From Gonapodya prolifera JEL478 (taxonomy: Eukaryota > Monoblepharomycota > Monoblepharidomycetes > Monoblepharidales > Gonapodyaceae): DNA of 64,000 nucleotides. The translations under genes and the position numbers were made by a program. Positions within the stretch are counted from its first letter, which is position 1, and each line of letters starts with the position of its first letter. The notes below the pieces were generated by a model. The model did no database searches and had not been told where the DNA came from. It was given only the letters and a program-made list of their open reading frames with translations. The DNA is taken from NCBI GenBank assembly GCA_001574975.1, contig KQ965738.1, positions 736,277 through 800,276 of the forward strand, given 5' to 3'. This document shows positions 11,201-22,618 of the stretch, one piece after another.

Positions 11201-12725
11201 GGTGTGATTTAGAGATTGAAATATGTATTTACCATTCATCATGCCACGTAGGGACTACGTTGGACTTGCTGAAGACCAATTGACAGAACTTCGGAAGGAA
11301 AAGATCGACATTAATAAGGAGAAGAAAGATTTGTATGTTGGCGGTTCTGATTTCTCTTTCACTGTTTATTTGATCACGCAGTACATGTGTTCAGGGCACA
11401 AGGCTGGTTGGATTTCAAAACCCGAGAGTACGAAGAGCAAAACGCTCAAGGGACAAGCTCGAACCAGCGTGGAGAAGCGAGAGGGAAAAAGGGAGGTCGA
11501 GGAGGGAGGGGGGGCAAGTCGAAAGGGGACTCTAAAGCAACAACCAAGAAGAGCAGCGTTGCAGCCTCCTTTGACGGATCAGATTCTTCTCTTTCCCCGT
11601 ACGACGGAGCTTCTTCAAGCGATTCAGATTCGGCACTGTTCTCAGGTACCGAGGATGGTTTGGACGAAACCGCTGGTGAGGCGGGAGGAGATCGGGCGAG
11701 TATTTCGAGTCTTGGTGGCCGACAAGGTTCGGACTATGAAATGGGGAGTGGAAGCGAGTTCGACGGATCGTAAGTCGTCCTTTGGTGTGATCTCGATCCA
11801 ATTTGATCCACATTAATCCTGCCAGCTCATCACGACCGACATCTCGTCAGCTTTCGGTCGCCGGCAATCAGGCACGTAAAGCGGAAGACTCTAAAGCGCG
11901 GAGAGCGGCAGAAAAGACTGCCAAAGCTGAGTTACGTGAGCGAGCGAAGCAGGCCAAAGAAGTCAAGAAAAGGGTGGACGAGAAAAAGAAGCTGGAAGAT
12001 CGGGAGCGGCATAATAACAAGCGAGAAAGAACCGTGGACAGGCAAATGATGGGATGGTTCCACGTTCTGCGAGCGCGACCGCTGGGACGTGATCGATTCT
12101 ACAATCGATATTGGTGGTTTGACCCCGGTTTTGGCGGCGGTGCATCGGACTACCTCTACGAAAACCCACCACCACGACCATGGAAAAGGGGTCACGGGAC
12201 TGTGACGAATGGAGAGTCTGAGGAGAAGCAGGGTGTGCAGTTTTGGGGTTCTGGGAGGCTTGTGGTGGAAGTCGTGGGCTCTGAAGGCAAGTGTCACGGC
12301 CCCTCAAGATACAGATTCATTATGACGACATTGTTGATACTCCTTCAGACAATGTTGCGCAACTTCGAAAGGGCGACGATGACCCGCATTGCTTGCCAGC
12401 GCAGACGTGGGGTTACTATTCGCGACCTGAACAGATTAACAGGCTACTTGAGTGGTTGAACGAGCGAGGTTTCCGCGAGTCGCAACTACGGTTGACCATT
12501 GGAAAGATGAAGAAGGAAATTACTCAAACGATGGAGCGGCGGGCCGAAGTAAGTCTGCTCTGCAAGGTTAGTTTGGAAGTGGGGCTGACCATACATCGTC
12601 AGGATATCGTTTCAGCTATGTCCGGCCCCGACGAGGGGGAAACGCACAGAGTTACCCGTGCAGACGCGGAGGCCGAGCGTGTTCAGGGTTACATCAACCG
12701 ATGGGCCTTTGAAGTTCCGAAATAA
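8285..12725 (+). CDS. ITC1: Itc1/ACF1-like ISWI remodelling subunit (WAC, DDT, WHIM)
   Basis: Accessory subunit of ISWI chromatin remodellers. The first coding exon is only ATGCC (8285-8289) followed by GTGAGT. It joins in phase to 8433 and gives MPLLRRRPWQL, the canonical ACF1/BAZ1A start. The WAC domain follows (LPPNTEVYQIRFTGEIFTTY, then YFNRWNQYRRRIWACECTGR and SLTYEEALKSE). Exons run 8433-8546, 8655-8830, 8917-9353, 9406-11192, 11252-11332, 11395-about 11768, about 11827-12267, about 12309-12549 and 12604-12725. The DDT domain starts at SLVVVWNFLVVF (about 9675); a further intron near 9711 is possible. WHIM1 is at LVERVNLGWRKLDPTDRFEL and LAQGWLDFKTREYEE, and WHIM2/3 at RPLGRDRFYNRYWWF. 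Asp/Ser-rich and Pro-rich linkers lie between them. No PHD finger or bromodomain is present, which fits the fungal Itc1 form. The minimal first exon depends on one splice junction. Confidence 0.9.
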
Positions 12726-12831
12726 AATAACCACGCATTTTTAGATACGCTTGTACACTTGAGATTGATAATGAACATAGTTACAAAGGAAGTGAGGGTG
12801 AGAAAGAAATTGGCCTCAGAGCATTGATGCA

Positions 12832-15800
12832 ATGCAAGACGTTCCCATTGCCGAACTCGAACGTCGAATACTGGTGAATGGCATATCGACAGTCGCGCTG
12901 GAGACTGATGCAGCTACACTGGAAACTCTGAGGACCGTTCAACTGCTTGCTCTTCGTCGGATTCGGGATGAATTAGTGTCAGGACCACGACGAAGCAAGG
13001 AAGCGACCCAGGAGCGCAAGCAGCAGCTTCTCGATCTCATTCGGAAGGCCACCGTCACTCTTTCTCCGAGGAATTACGATCCAATCGATGCTTCAGCATT
13101 GCTCGTTGATTTGGTGAGACATGGAGTGGTCCCAGTGAAGCACTGTTTGGACGTGCTTTTGGACACTATATCGACCCTGGAAAGAACAAAGGACCACGAA
13201 AAAGAAAACTCATTTTCTGGATTGTTATCGAATGCCGTGCGAGGCGTTTGTACTCTCCTAATGGACAGTCCAATCGGGACAACTTCCTTTGGTATAAGTG
13301 CGAAGCCTTCTGTACACCAATCTCTCCATCCACTCGTCTCGGTCGTTACACGGAGTCCGCACGCGTGGAGACACGCAGCACGTGCCGTCACCGGGATATT
13401 GGACACAATTGCGGGGATCTCACATGACGAACTCATTCGAGCAGTTCAGCGATTTTCACCATTTTTCCTTTACATCTCTCTAGAAAATTCAGCGTGCGAC
13501 TCCGCTGACTTTCAGCATTCCGCACGTGTTATATTTGCTCGAATTATTGATTTTGCTGGTCTTGATGAACAAAAAGGGACGTATTTCCAAAGATTCCTCC
13601 TCGATGTATCCAGAATAAGAGCTGCGGTAGCTTTGGGACACTCTATGGAGTCCGCAGACCGTCGTGATGATCGATTTGACCACGTGGAAGTATTGAGAGT
13701 GCTCACACGATCAGCTGTCAGTAACTCAAATGCAGTCCTGGCGACCTCACTTCTGGGACACCTCTTGTCTCTTCTCGTCTTTCATACAGGTATTTTAACG
13801 AAAACTTCGTCGGGCGCCAATCGATCAATGGGGATTGAGCTCGTGATTGTTTCTCTCCTCCCGAACATTGCTTCCCTTCTCAAAAGTATACGAGAGGTGG
13901 TTTATCAAACTGCTGAAACTGCGATGTTGCGCAGTCTGGTCCTACCACTTTTTGCTGTCACTCATCTGGCCATAGTGTCTCTGCTTTGCGTTCGGACGAG
14001 CACTTCCACCGAGCACTACAGAAGTGTCGTAATTCAGAGTCTGGAAATCATTTCTTTCCTTCTCCCATTATTTCGAGAGTTGGAACCGGAATCCGCTGCT
14101 TTGTTAGGAGCTGCAAGTGTGCATCCCACTGTTAAGTGTGGCAGCGAAGTTCTCGCCATGGGTTCGTGGGAATTGAACCCTGGAGATCTTCCACCATTCA
14201 AGGTTCAAGTTGCGGAACTGATGAGAAGGATCCTTGATGATGTGGCGCTCTGCCAACTGTCGCAGTCCGACACAAATAGGAAACCATTGCCTATTGCGTT
14301 AGATTTTGACCGTACAGCTGGAGAGGATCTGGCAGATCTCACCCCATTAATAGCTGAATGGTACATCTGGAAAACTATGCAAGTGGCGTCTGACGGCAGT
14401 GCAGAGCTGTTCAAAGAGTTCCTTAACCGTTCAGTGCTGTCGGAAGTCTTCGCTCCTGCCATCATTCATCTTGGATGTAATGGTGCAAAGCTTCCTCCTA
14501 AACTTGTTTCAGCGGTCGTGCGCCGTTTAAGTGCAACTCATCTGCCTTTCTTAACGTTCCAGCTGACCCTAAAACCAAGGGACAAATCTTTCGGATTGAT
14601 TTTGGCGGCATTTCCCGAAATTGTTCCCGAAGTAGACCCATTCAACACAATTGCACAGCGAGTACTTGCCATTGCAAAAAGTCTCATGGACCAAGGCAAG
14701 GATGGAGCGACCGTTAACCAAGTTCAAAAAAGCAGTGGCAACAGTGAGATAATTTACTCATTCGGTCTCAACATACTTGCCAAAGTGGTAGAGCAGAAAC
14801 CGAGTCTAAGAGCGCCAAGGGACGTGTTGCGCGGGGAGTTGGAAACTTGGTTTCGAAAGCGCTTACCAACGCAATGGGACACGACACGCATTTCAGACGT
14901 GCAAGCGGGTGACCAATTTGAGGACAGTGTTGTCCACGTGCTCTTCAATTGTGTTTCAAATTTGGAGCGGGCGAAGCGGAATGGAGAGGAACTGCTCCCA
15001 ATGGTTTTGGCTACCCTGAAAGGCGACCGATTATTGCCCCGCCCTTTTCGTCAAATTTCCTCAGTGGTTTTGATTCTCAAGTCCATTGATAGTTTGCTCA
15101 AAGCAACCGTGACGACATTGAGGGCGACATGGAATGTTGCCCTGGAGAAGTGGCTTGATTGTTGGTGGAACACAGCACCTGCCGATGGTGACCTGGTTAC
15201 CAGTAGCAATGTTCATTTTATCACAATGCTTGAGTGTTTATGCTCAATTTTTCAAGTGGCTGGATCGGAAGGAGGCGCAGGTGATACAACGTGCAAATAA
15301 CCTTTCCGCAATTTCAACAATTTCTATTTCTTACAGACACAGATCCAGCCTCTCCCAATTTCATATTCCGTCAGAAAATTTTGGAGGAGTATCTGTTTCC
15401 ACTCACGGGCTTTGGAATGGCCAAGAGGGCCACTTGGTTTCCTGTTCCCAAGTCAGTGCACCATCATGCTGCTGTGGCAATCGCGAAGTTTCCTTCACGC
15501 GACGTTGAGTCCTTGATTGGAGTTGCACAAGATAGTCTCGAAACTATTGTGAAGCAGTTGTCCGACTGTGGAGGATTCAATGCACCAGGCGCTTTCGTAT
15601 TGCTAACGACATTAATGGAATCTGAGCTTAGGGGCATGCGCGGGACAGTGCATCGAGGCGTATTTCTATCACAGACCGCTAGGTTGGGGAAGGGTGAGGC
15701 AGAAGTCGAGACGGGCGCTTTGCGAGAGAAGGCGAAGGAACTGGCGAACTGGGTCGCGCAAGAGCGCACCAACGTACCGTCAGGTGTCAAATCTGGTTGG

Positions 15801-18800
15801 GCAATTGCTAATGTGCTTGTTCTTTCTACAATGACGAAGAATACCTCGGAGGGTCACATCCTCCAAGAGCGCTCAAGCGTTGACACAAACGGTGCCATCG
15901 ATCGCATTATAAACCAATCAAGCGAGTTGCGAAGATTGAACGACCTCATTCGGACCATTGCCTTACCCGATCATCCCCTCCTCCGAATATCTGGATGGTC
16001 AATTTGGAGCCAGTATTTTCAACGGAGTCTCCCGCAAGTGGCGACCATTCTGGCAGCAGCCGGTATGTCGAACGTTAACGCTGACACCGCGCGGTATTTT
16101 GCCAATCTATTGCTAAAGAGACTTTACGAATCCGAGGACTTCAGAAGCAGCATCACTGTTGGACTAAATCTTGTCTCGGCAATAAGTGGTCTTGCAGAAG
16201 CGCTTCGTGTTCTAGCCACAGAAGAAGGCGAAAATTGGTTACCGACCTCAGACGTGATTACATCGCTGTTTGACAACCTTGCAGATGTGGAATCACATGG
16301 CATTCCGGATGATTGGCCATCCGAACTTCAAGATGCAGGCACTGTGGCTCTTGGCTATGTCGCAGCACAGCTGGATGTTACAGACGAACGGCGAGTGGCA
16401 AATGGATTGACCATCATTGAGAGTTTCTCGGACCAAACAAAGAATTCCGATGCGACATCGTATGCGTCACTCGGACTTTCAAAGCTTGTGCAACGTCTTT
16501 CGCCGTCATCTGTGTATTTTGGAAAGTCATTCAACGTATTATTGGACCTCTTTCGTGCTTCTAAACCCAGGGGGGATCACACCGTTGTTACACTGGCGCT
16601 TGCGGCATGCATACCATCGGTAGCTGCCTCCCGCGATGAGGGCCTATGCCTTCAATTGCTCGAGGTTGCCCAAGCAGCACTGGAAGAACTTAAATCTTAT
16701 GGGGAGAAGGACGAGCAACCACATATTTCGACGGTGCACGTATGGCTTGTGGTTAAGGCAGTTGAGGTTGGCTGGTTGGAGCGAGCTTCGGCTGCAGAAA
16801 CTGTAAATAAATTGGTTGATAGGGTGCAGAAGGTTCGTTAGATTGAGGTTCCGCGATTTTCGGATTTTCAGTGAACTGTTTGTTGCATTTTCAGCGTCAA
16901 CGCGCTTCTGACCCGAACGGTCTTGTAATGATTGCACACTCCTACTTTCTTTCCCTGGGATCGGAGGAATCGGGGGACCCTGGCTCAGAAGATCTGATGT
17001 CGTCTTTGATCTCTACTTCCAACTCGCCTTCAAATTCCGCATTGGTTCGGTCCCAGGCTCTGATAGCTTTGCTGTCCGGGACTGGGCTTGATCCCTTTTC
17101 AATGACATTTTCTGCGGCCCCAAATGTCGTGCAAACTTTAACTGCCTTACCGCATTTACGGCGACTCTCCGAATCTCCAGACGTCCGTGTCGCTCGAACC
17201 GCTGTAATTTGCTTAGGTCGACTTGTTTGGGCCGTCCTGCTCCAAGAAGACGGCGATGATCGCTCAGAATCAACAGGACGCTTTCTTACTGCTGGCGGAA
17301 GAAAGGAACCCAGAGATTTATCCCGTCTGGACGCTGGGACATCGTGGCTTAGGAGTTGTTGGGAGGCTTTGGAATCCGCGGGAACGAGTAAGTGGACATT
17401 TTTGTGAAGTTCTCAACCATTCAATTGATCACCCTTTATCGGAAAAGAGAGTCCGCCCTCCATGGAAAATGCCGTGTTTCTCTTGTCCGCTTTTCGTGAT
17501 ATCAGTTTATCCCTTCCCTCAGTCGACTGGCGGCCCCTATTGTCTGCACTCATAAGAAATATCCGTGAAAGCGGAGTTGATCCAAACATGGATTTTGAAC
17601 TGTTAGCTCTCGAGTTTGCGTCGAATCACGCTCGGATTACAGGATCAAAATCACTTTTGGATCATATCTTGATACTTCTCGGAGAGTTTTTTGCCGCGGA
17701 AGATCCACCAAAAGTTCTAACAGACGCAGTGTGGAGGATTCGGCGCCCCCTGGTAGGAGAGCTTGGTTTGGGGACGATCATGACAATAGGAGGGCTTATT
17801 CCACCAGGTGAGAAAACACCAAAGGCGGCAATGGCTGGGAGTAAGGTCGTAGAAGTCGTGGGTACCATTGTTGGTTGGGCATTGGGTGACGTATACGCTT
17901 TAAGCGGCGACCACTTCGAGGTTCGTCAGCGACAACGACTTTCGACGTTGAGTGCGGCAAACGGTTTTTTTTTTCTCTCAGTGGTTGTTAGACCTCCAGC
18001 GTCTCATATGGTCTACTTTGGGAACCAGGCTCACCTTCTCGACACCGAAACTTGATGATACCGCGGGCTCATCGAAAACTCTGGAGTCTGAGCTCATCAG
18101 CACCCCCGAAAGTGCTACCGTTCCTAAGGATGATATTCGGCACGCTTTAATTGCCTGTGCTGCCCGCTTCTACGAGTCTCTCCTTCAACCATTATCATTT
18201 TCAACGACCGAGGTACTGCGGAAGTATGCAGACTGTATTGTGGGGGATGCGAATATTTTCGCGGCGCTTCTTACGAGCGCAATGGCAAAGGGGGCTGTGG
18301 CGGATGCACGGATGGCTATTGTTGTTTTGCGCGGTGCCCACCTCATGTTTGGTGGGTCTGGATTGAAACCTGCAGTCCGAAAAGGGTTGAGGGATGCTTT
18401 TCGAGAGATCGGAGGTGTGCGAGCTGTGGCCGGAAAGTTACTGCGGGACGTTGTTGCGCAAGTGGGTTCGGTGCCAGTGTACAGCATTGCAGCTGTTTTG
18501 GACCATGTTGTGCGGACTGCTGTTTTAGAACTTGAAAGTGGTATTGTGACTGGGCGATTAGGAGATGAGCAAGGTGGAAGAAACAACAAAGATGATCGGG
18601 CCGACTGGATCGTCAGAGCTCTTGATGTGCTCGTCGTGGTTGCAGGCCGGGTCGAAGCTGGTGAGGTGGATCCTGCCGATTTTGTGGAGATCTTCATCAG
18701 GACGGTTGGCACTCTGGTTGACTTGTGGTGGGGGATCCGATCTGGGTGGTTCAAGGCACTCGAGCTCGTGGATGTAGTGGAACTAGTGGACGCTGTCCCG

Positions 18801-19154
18801 TGGGCTGTCGATGCGAGATGGCGGCTCTCCGACAACATCCTTGTGTCGATCGCAGGTGTTCATGGTTGCTCTTTGCAGACCAAGGTACGTTTGTGAAACA
18901 GATTGCAATACAAATCGAGATTAGAGTAAGCGTAACTTGTTATCTCTTTCTTCCAGATTCGAGATCGTGTAATTTTTTTGATTGGATTCCTGCAGAACCT
19001 TAGAAATGATGGAGTCCGCGACGGGAGCGAATGGGCAGAGGATGCGTCATATTTACATAAAGCTCTGCAAACAGCAGGAGTGAGGAGTCTGACGCTTCGT
19101 ATGTGGGAGGTTGACGATTTGTCTCCTTTCGTAACACTCTCTCATCATGTGTGA
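12832..19154 (+). CDS. Focadhesin-like HEAT-repeat protein (DUF3730 type)
   Basis: Very long alpha-helical protein, about 2,000 residues, in six exons: 12832-15280, 15337-16832, 16895-17387, 17448-about 17920, 17982-18884 and 18957-19154. All joins keep phase except the fourth donor, for which 17891 and 17921 both fit. The whole length reads as HEAT-like helices without catalytic motifs. Local similarity to focadhesin (FOCAD) is seen in the late region: SALVRSQALIALLSGTGL, and especially SVDWRPLLSALIRNIRESGV, aligned with the 'PPVNWAALLSPLMR' part of the animal protein. Length and order also fit. FOCAD is known to stabilise the SKI mRNA-decay complex in animals; the role here is inferred from family only. 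A different HEAT scaffold remains possible. The final exon (IRDRVIFLIGFLQNLRNDGV) is short but in phase and ends in a clear stop. Confidence 0.6.
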
Positions 19155-19478
19155 TGGTGGGTGACATTGACCACAGCAGCGGGCGCATAAGTTGTGCATG
19201 CAATGCACGGGAACGCGCGCGACGAGCTCGACGGAGGAGTGACTGTGCCGCTAATGCGCGGGTTTCACGGAGAAAGATAGTACTAAATATGTGGCAATAT
19301 TGAAGTGCACGACCACGTTACCGCACAGAAGAATTTTCGACAGTTTCTTTCGATCTGTTGGACCTTCCTCGCGCCAACCCAGCCGTCTCGTTCGCGCCGC
19401 GTCCCCTTTGCCACCCCTCTCCCTCGCCCTCACCTCTCCCCGCTCGCCTTCCCTCACCCTCACCACCCTGTCACCACC
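19155..19478. promoter_or_regulatory. Upstream region of the KH-domain gene
   Basis: About 320 nt. The last 100 nt before the KH gene start are strongly CT-rich (19370-19478), as expected for the pyrimidine-rich 5' leader of a highly expressed fungal gene. The ATG at 19479 lies in a CACC-ATG context. Nothing else was recognised. Confidence 0.4.
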
Positions 19479-20989
19479 ATGAATTACGCGAACGACGCTC
19501 TCACCCGTCTCACGGGTCTGTCCCTCGATCCTGAGCGCACCGTACCCGTCACCCCACCTCCTCAATCCGCTCCGCCATCCGCCGCGACCGTTGCTCCCGT
19601 TTCTGCACCCTCCCGCCCAGCACCTGCTCCTGCAGCTGCATCCGAGGAAGCTACCCGCGCCGATGACAACTCTCACAACGGAGGAGAGGACGAGTCTCCC
19701 GACGATGAAGGACAGCTCACCCTTCGCGCTCTTGTTAACACCAAGGAAGCTGGCGCGCTCATCGGCAAAGCCGGCAAGAACGTCGCTGAGATTCGCGAGG
19801 TTACCGGCGTCAAGGCTGGCGTCTCCAAAGTGGTAGAGGGTGTCCAGGAAAGGATCCTCACCGTTTCCGGAGGTCTGTCACAGGTGTCGAAGGTCAGTAC
19901 AATTTTATTTTCCCAAGAGACATGTCGGTTTTGGGGAGAGCTTTCACGCTATTTGATGCTGTGGAAGTGTCAATTTTCTTGGACGTCCTTCGGTCGATGT
20001 TACGAATTCTTCTGGTGACACATACTACTCCTTAACAGGCGTTCAACCACTTCTCCCGTCACCTCGTCGAAACCCAGACTAGAACACCCCCTGCCTCCTC
20101 TGCCGCTGTTGATAAATCGGTGGTGTCTGTCCGTCTATTGGTCCCCCACCAGCAAGTTGGCTCCATCATTGGCAAGGGTGGAGCACGGATCAGAGAAATC
20201 CAGGAGAGCAGCGGGGCCAGGATTGTCGCGACCAAGGAGATGCTTCCCCAGAGCACTGAGAGGTTGGTTGGATCTTCCCGCAACCTCTCGAGTGACACAC
20301 AAGTAACGACCTGATACCCTTGCTCTAGAATCATCGAAATCCACGGTTTCCCCGACTCCATCCAGATCGCTGTTTCCGGAATCGGTGAATCCCTCATTCA
20401 GGACACCGCTCGCGCCGCGGGAACGATCTACTACAAACCCGAGGTCGCCGGACCTTCAGGATCCGGCCGTTCCACTGTGTCGTCCTCTGCTGTTGGGGCC
20501 TCCACCTCCACCGCCGCTGGAACTTCTTCCCTCGACTCTCGTCGCCGATCAGAGGGTGGCGGCCTCACCAAGACCACGAACGGAAGCGCCGACGCTGGAC
20601 GCAGGCGCGACGTTGGAACCAGATCTGGCGGCGACAGGGAGGGAGGCAGGCCAGCGAGGAGCTCCGCTGGGGACGTTCAGACTGCGACTCTTTCGGTTCC
20701 GTCTGACCTTGTGGGATGCATCATTGGTAGAGGTGCGTCCGTGGTGGTCTCTTTTATGTTTTCGTGATTGTCGAATAGGTTACCCCTAGGTGGATCCATC
20801 ATCAACCAGATTCGTGCTGACTCCGGCTCGCGTATCTCCATTGCAAAAGAGTCTGACCATGCTACCGGTCAGCGCACCTTCACGATCCAGGGCAGTGCCG
20901 AATGCAACCAAAAGGCTCTTCAGTTCATCTACGAAACCCTCGAGAGCGAGAAGGACAGGAGGGCAAGGGAGGCCGAGGGGGACGAATGA
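19479..20989 (+). CDS. Three-KH-domain RNA-binding protein (hnRNP K/PCBP-like)
   Basis: Sequence-specific RNA/ssDNA-binding protein of the PCBP/hnRNP K group (fungal relatives: Rnc1, Hek2/Pbp2). Exons 19479-19892, 20039-20262, 20329-20732 and 20790-20989 join in phase. KH1 (about residues 85-155) has GALIGKAGKNVAEIREVTGV. KH2 (about 165-240) has VGSIIGKGGARIREIQESSG. KH3 is split by an intron inside its GxxG loop: GCIIGR plus GGSIINQIRADSG. All three GxxG loops are intact. The N-terminus is Pro/Ala-rich and acidic. A Ser/Arg/Gly-rich linker of roughly 80 residues separates KH2 and KH3. The intron at 20733-20789 is only 57 nt. The family call is safe; orthology to a particular yeast gene is not settled. 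Confidence 0.92.
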
Positions 20990-21416
20990 ATCCGCTTCAG
21001 TTCCATCAGTTCCTAGTTGTTCTTCGTTTCGATTTTACGCTACGCCACGACATCCAATATTCTTTTGAAGAAAACGTTTTGCGCCAGAGCAGTTTCAGAG
21101 AGTAGCGACGGCAATCCCTTTTCCTTTTCCTTTTCCCATCCCTTCCTTTCTCATATACATATGGCCCTGTGTGAGAGAATAAAATGCACCTAGTCGAGAA
21201 GTAATTTCGATGCTGAGTTCGAAGAGGAGGGGAACCGTTCAAAATGCGCATTTGAGTTCCTGCCCCATGGATCATCCAAAGCTTGTACCGCATGGACGTG
21301 TGGAGACGTGGAGAAATTGACATTGGGAAGAAACTCTACGATGCTCATTCGTATTCCGTGGTTGCAAATTCTATATACAAATCATCCCAGCTCTCCCCTA
21401 GGGCTACTCTCTCTGT
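20990..21416. other. Convergent 3' flanks of KH gene and membrane-protein gene
   Basis: Two genes end toward each other here. The sequence is AT-richer than its surroundings, includes AATAAA-like text (21178-21183) usable as a polyadenylation signal for the KH gene, and has no ORF I would support. Confidence 0.4.
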
Positions 21417-22256
21417 TCATCCACGCTTCACTTCTTCACGCCCCAAGCTCGCCACAGTCACGCTCAGCTCCGCTAGCATCTTTGCCACGGAATCCCGAAT
21501 CTCTTCTGCTGCCACTCCTGCAACGACTGCTGTACTAGGCACAACAGGGGAGCCTTGGATTTGTTGCGAGGGCGGCGGTGGGAACTGGCCCATGACCGGC
21601 ATTGTCGGGTATTCTGGAATATAAGTGCGAGGGTGGAGGGCTCCGCGCGTGAATTGGAACTCCACGACTTCACGGGCTGCTTTACGAACGGGGGAGTCTG
21701 GGGGGAGTTGCTCCAGCAGCTGAGATCGTTCACACGGACGGGGATCAGAAACTCACACCAGCGTCGCTGCGGCACAAACAATACTCACGACGTTTGAACC
21801 TGCAAGTTGTCCCATTCGCCTTCCCACCCAAATGCCACCGAAAACGGATCCACCAAACATAACAAGCCGCCCGAAGAATCCTCGCCGTGCAAGCAGAAAT
21901 CCTCCGACAACACCACCGATAACTGCGGGGATAAAGTGTCGCTTGTACTCCTCTCTGGCAGCGCTTAAAGCGACTATATGTGCACGAATGAGATAAAGAG
22001 CAACGGACGGCACATGAAGCAATAACCACACACCTCTCTCTTCGTTGGTGAATTGATGTCCTATAAGGTCGAACAGTCGCTTCTCACTGTAACTCTTGCG
22101 ATGGCTCCTGTGCCAGCCATGGTGGCCGTATTCCGGGTACGATGGGTAAGGATAGTTCTGAACATACTCCGGTGCTTGCGGGGTGGGTGGTGCTGGCGGT
22201 GAAGGTGGTAGAGACACGGGTGGTTGTTGCTGCTGGATTTCAACGTTGGATACCAT
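21417..22256 (-). CDS. Unrecognised small membrane protein
   Basis: I do not recognise this family. The main exon (22256 to about 21793) starts with a Gln/Pro-rich, Tyr-containing segment (APEYVQNYPYPSYPEYGHHG). It is followed by a basic helix and FDLIGHQFTNEERG, then two Gly-rich hydrophobic segments (FIPAVIGGVVGGFLLARRGF and VMFGGSVFGGIWVGRRMGQL), which look like paired short transmembrane helices of the glycine-zipper type. An intron from GTGAGT at about 21792 leads to a soluble tail with LLEQLPPDSPVRKAAREV, ending at 21417. Another intron inside 21960-22035 is likely, because the read-through part (VWLLLHVPSVALYL) begins with a donor-like GTGTGT. The glycine-rich helices and the charged segment before them recall small mitochondrial inner-membrane proteins such as the OCIA-domain or MICOS type, but no specific motif supports either. 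The 5' end could lie further upstream. Confidence 0.5.
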
Positions 22257-22618
22257 TTCGGTTCGATTGCGATGTAACTTTGATTGAGATGCTGATTGGT
22301 ACTACCATCGTATTGAGGTACATATTTATACTTTGAGGTATCAAGGCCACGTTGATCGGAGGGTGACGAGGTTCTGTGTCGTGTGAGTTGCGATAACCCG
22401 GCTAAACATTGATTTGCCACCCAGTTGGCCCTTCCCGGCATCACTTGCATTGCCCGGACCCCATGGAAACAAAACCGTCGGAAGCAAAAACCTACAGCCA
22501 AAAATGGATACCTGATGGTGAAACTTCGCTCATGAGGCTGTCCCACGTCCACGCACTTTGCATTGCTCAATCGTTCACCAGCATTAAGAGTCAATTGATA
22601 ACTTCTAAAAAAATGCAT
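22257..22618. other. Region between membrane-protein and ALDH genes
   Basis: About 360 nt upstream of the membrane-protein start and downstream of the ALDH stop. A minus-strand frame with YKYVPQYDGSTNQHLNQ (about 22350-22290) could be an extra 5' exon of the membrane-protein gene, but no start codon and splice pair could be fixed. Confidence 0.3.

Noticed and set aside
18185-18838. 217-residue minus-strand frame opposite the focadhesin-like exon 5
   Set aside because: Ser/Thr/Pro-rich shadow frame; the plus strand is part of a continuous in-phase multi-exon gene.
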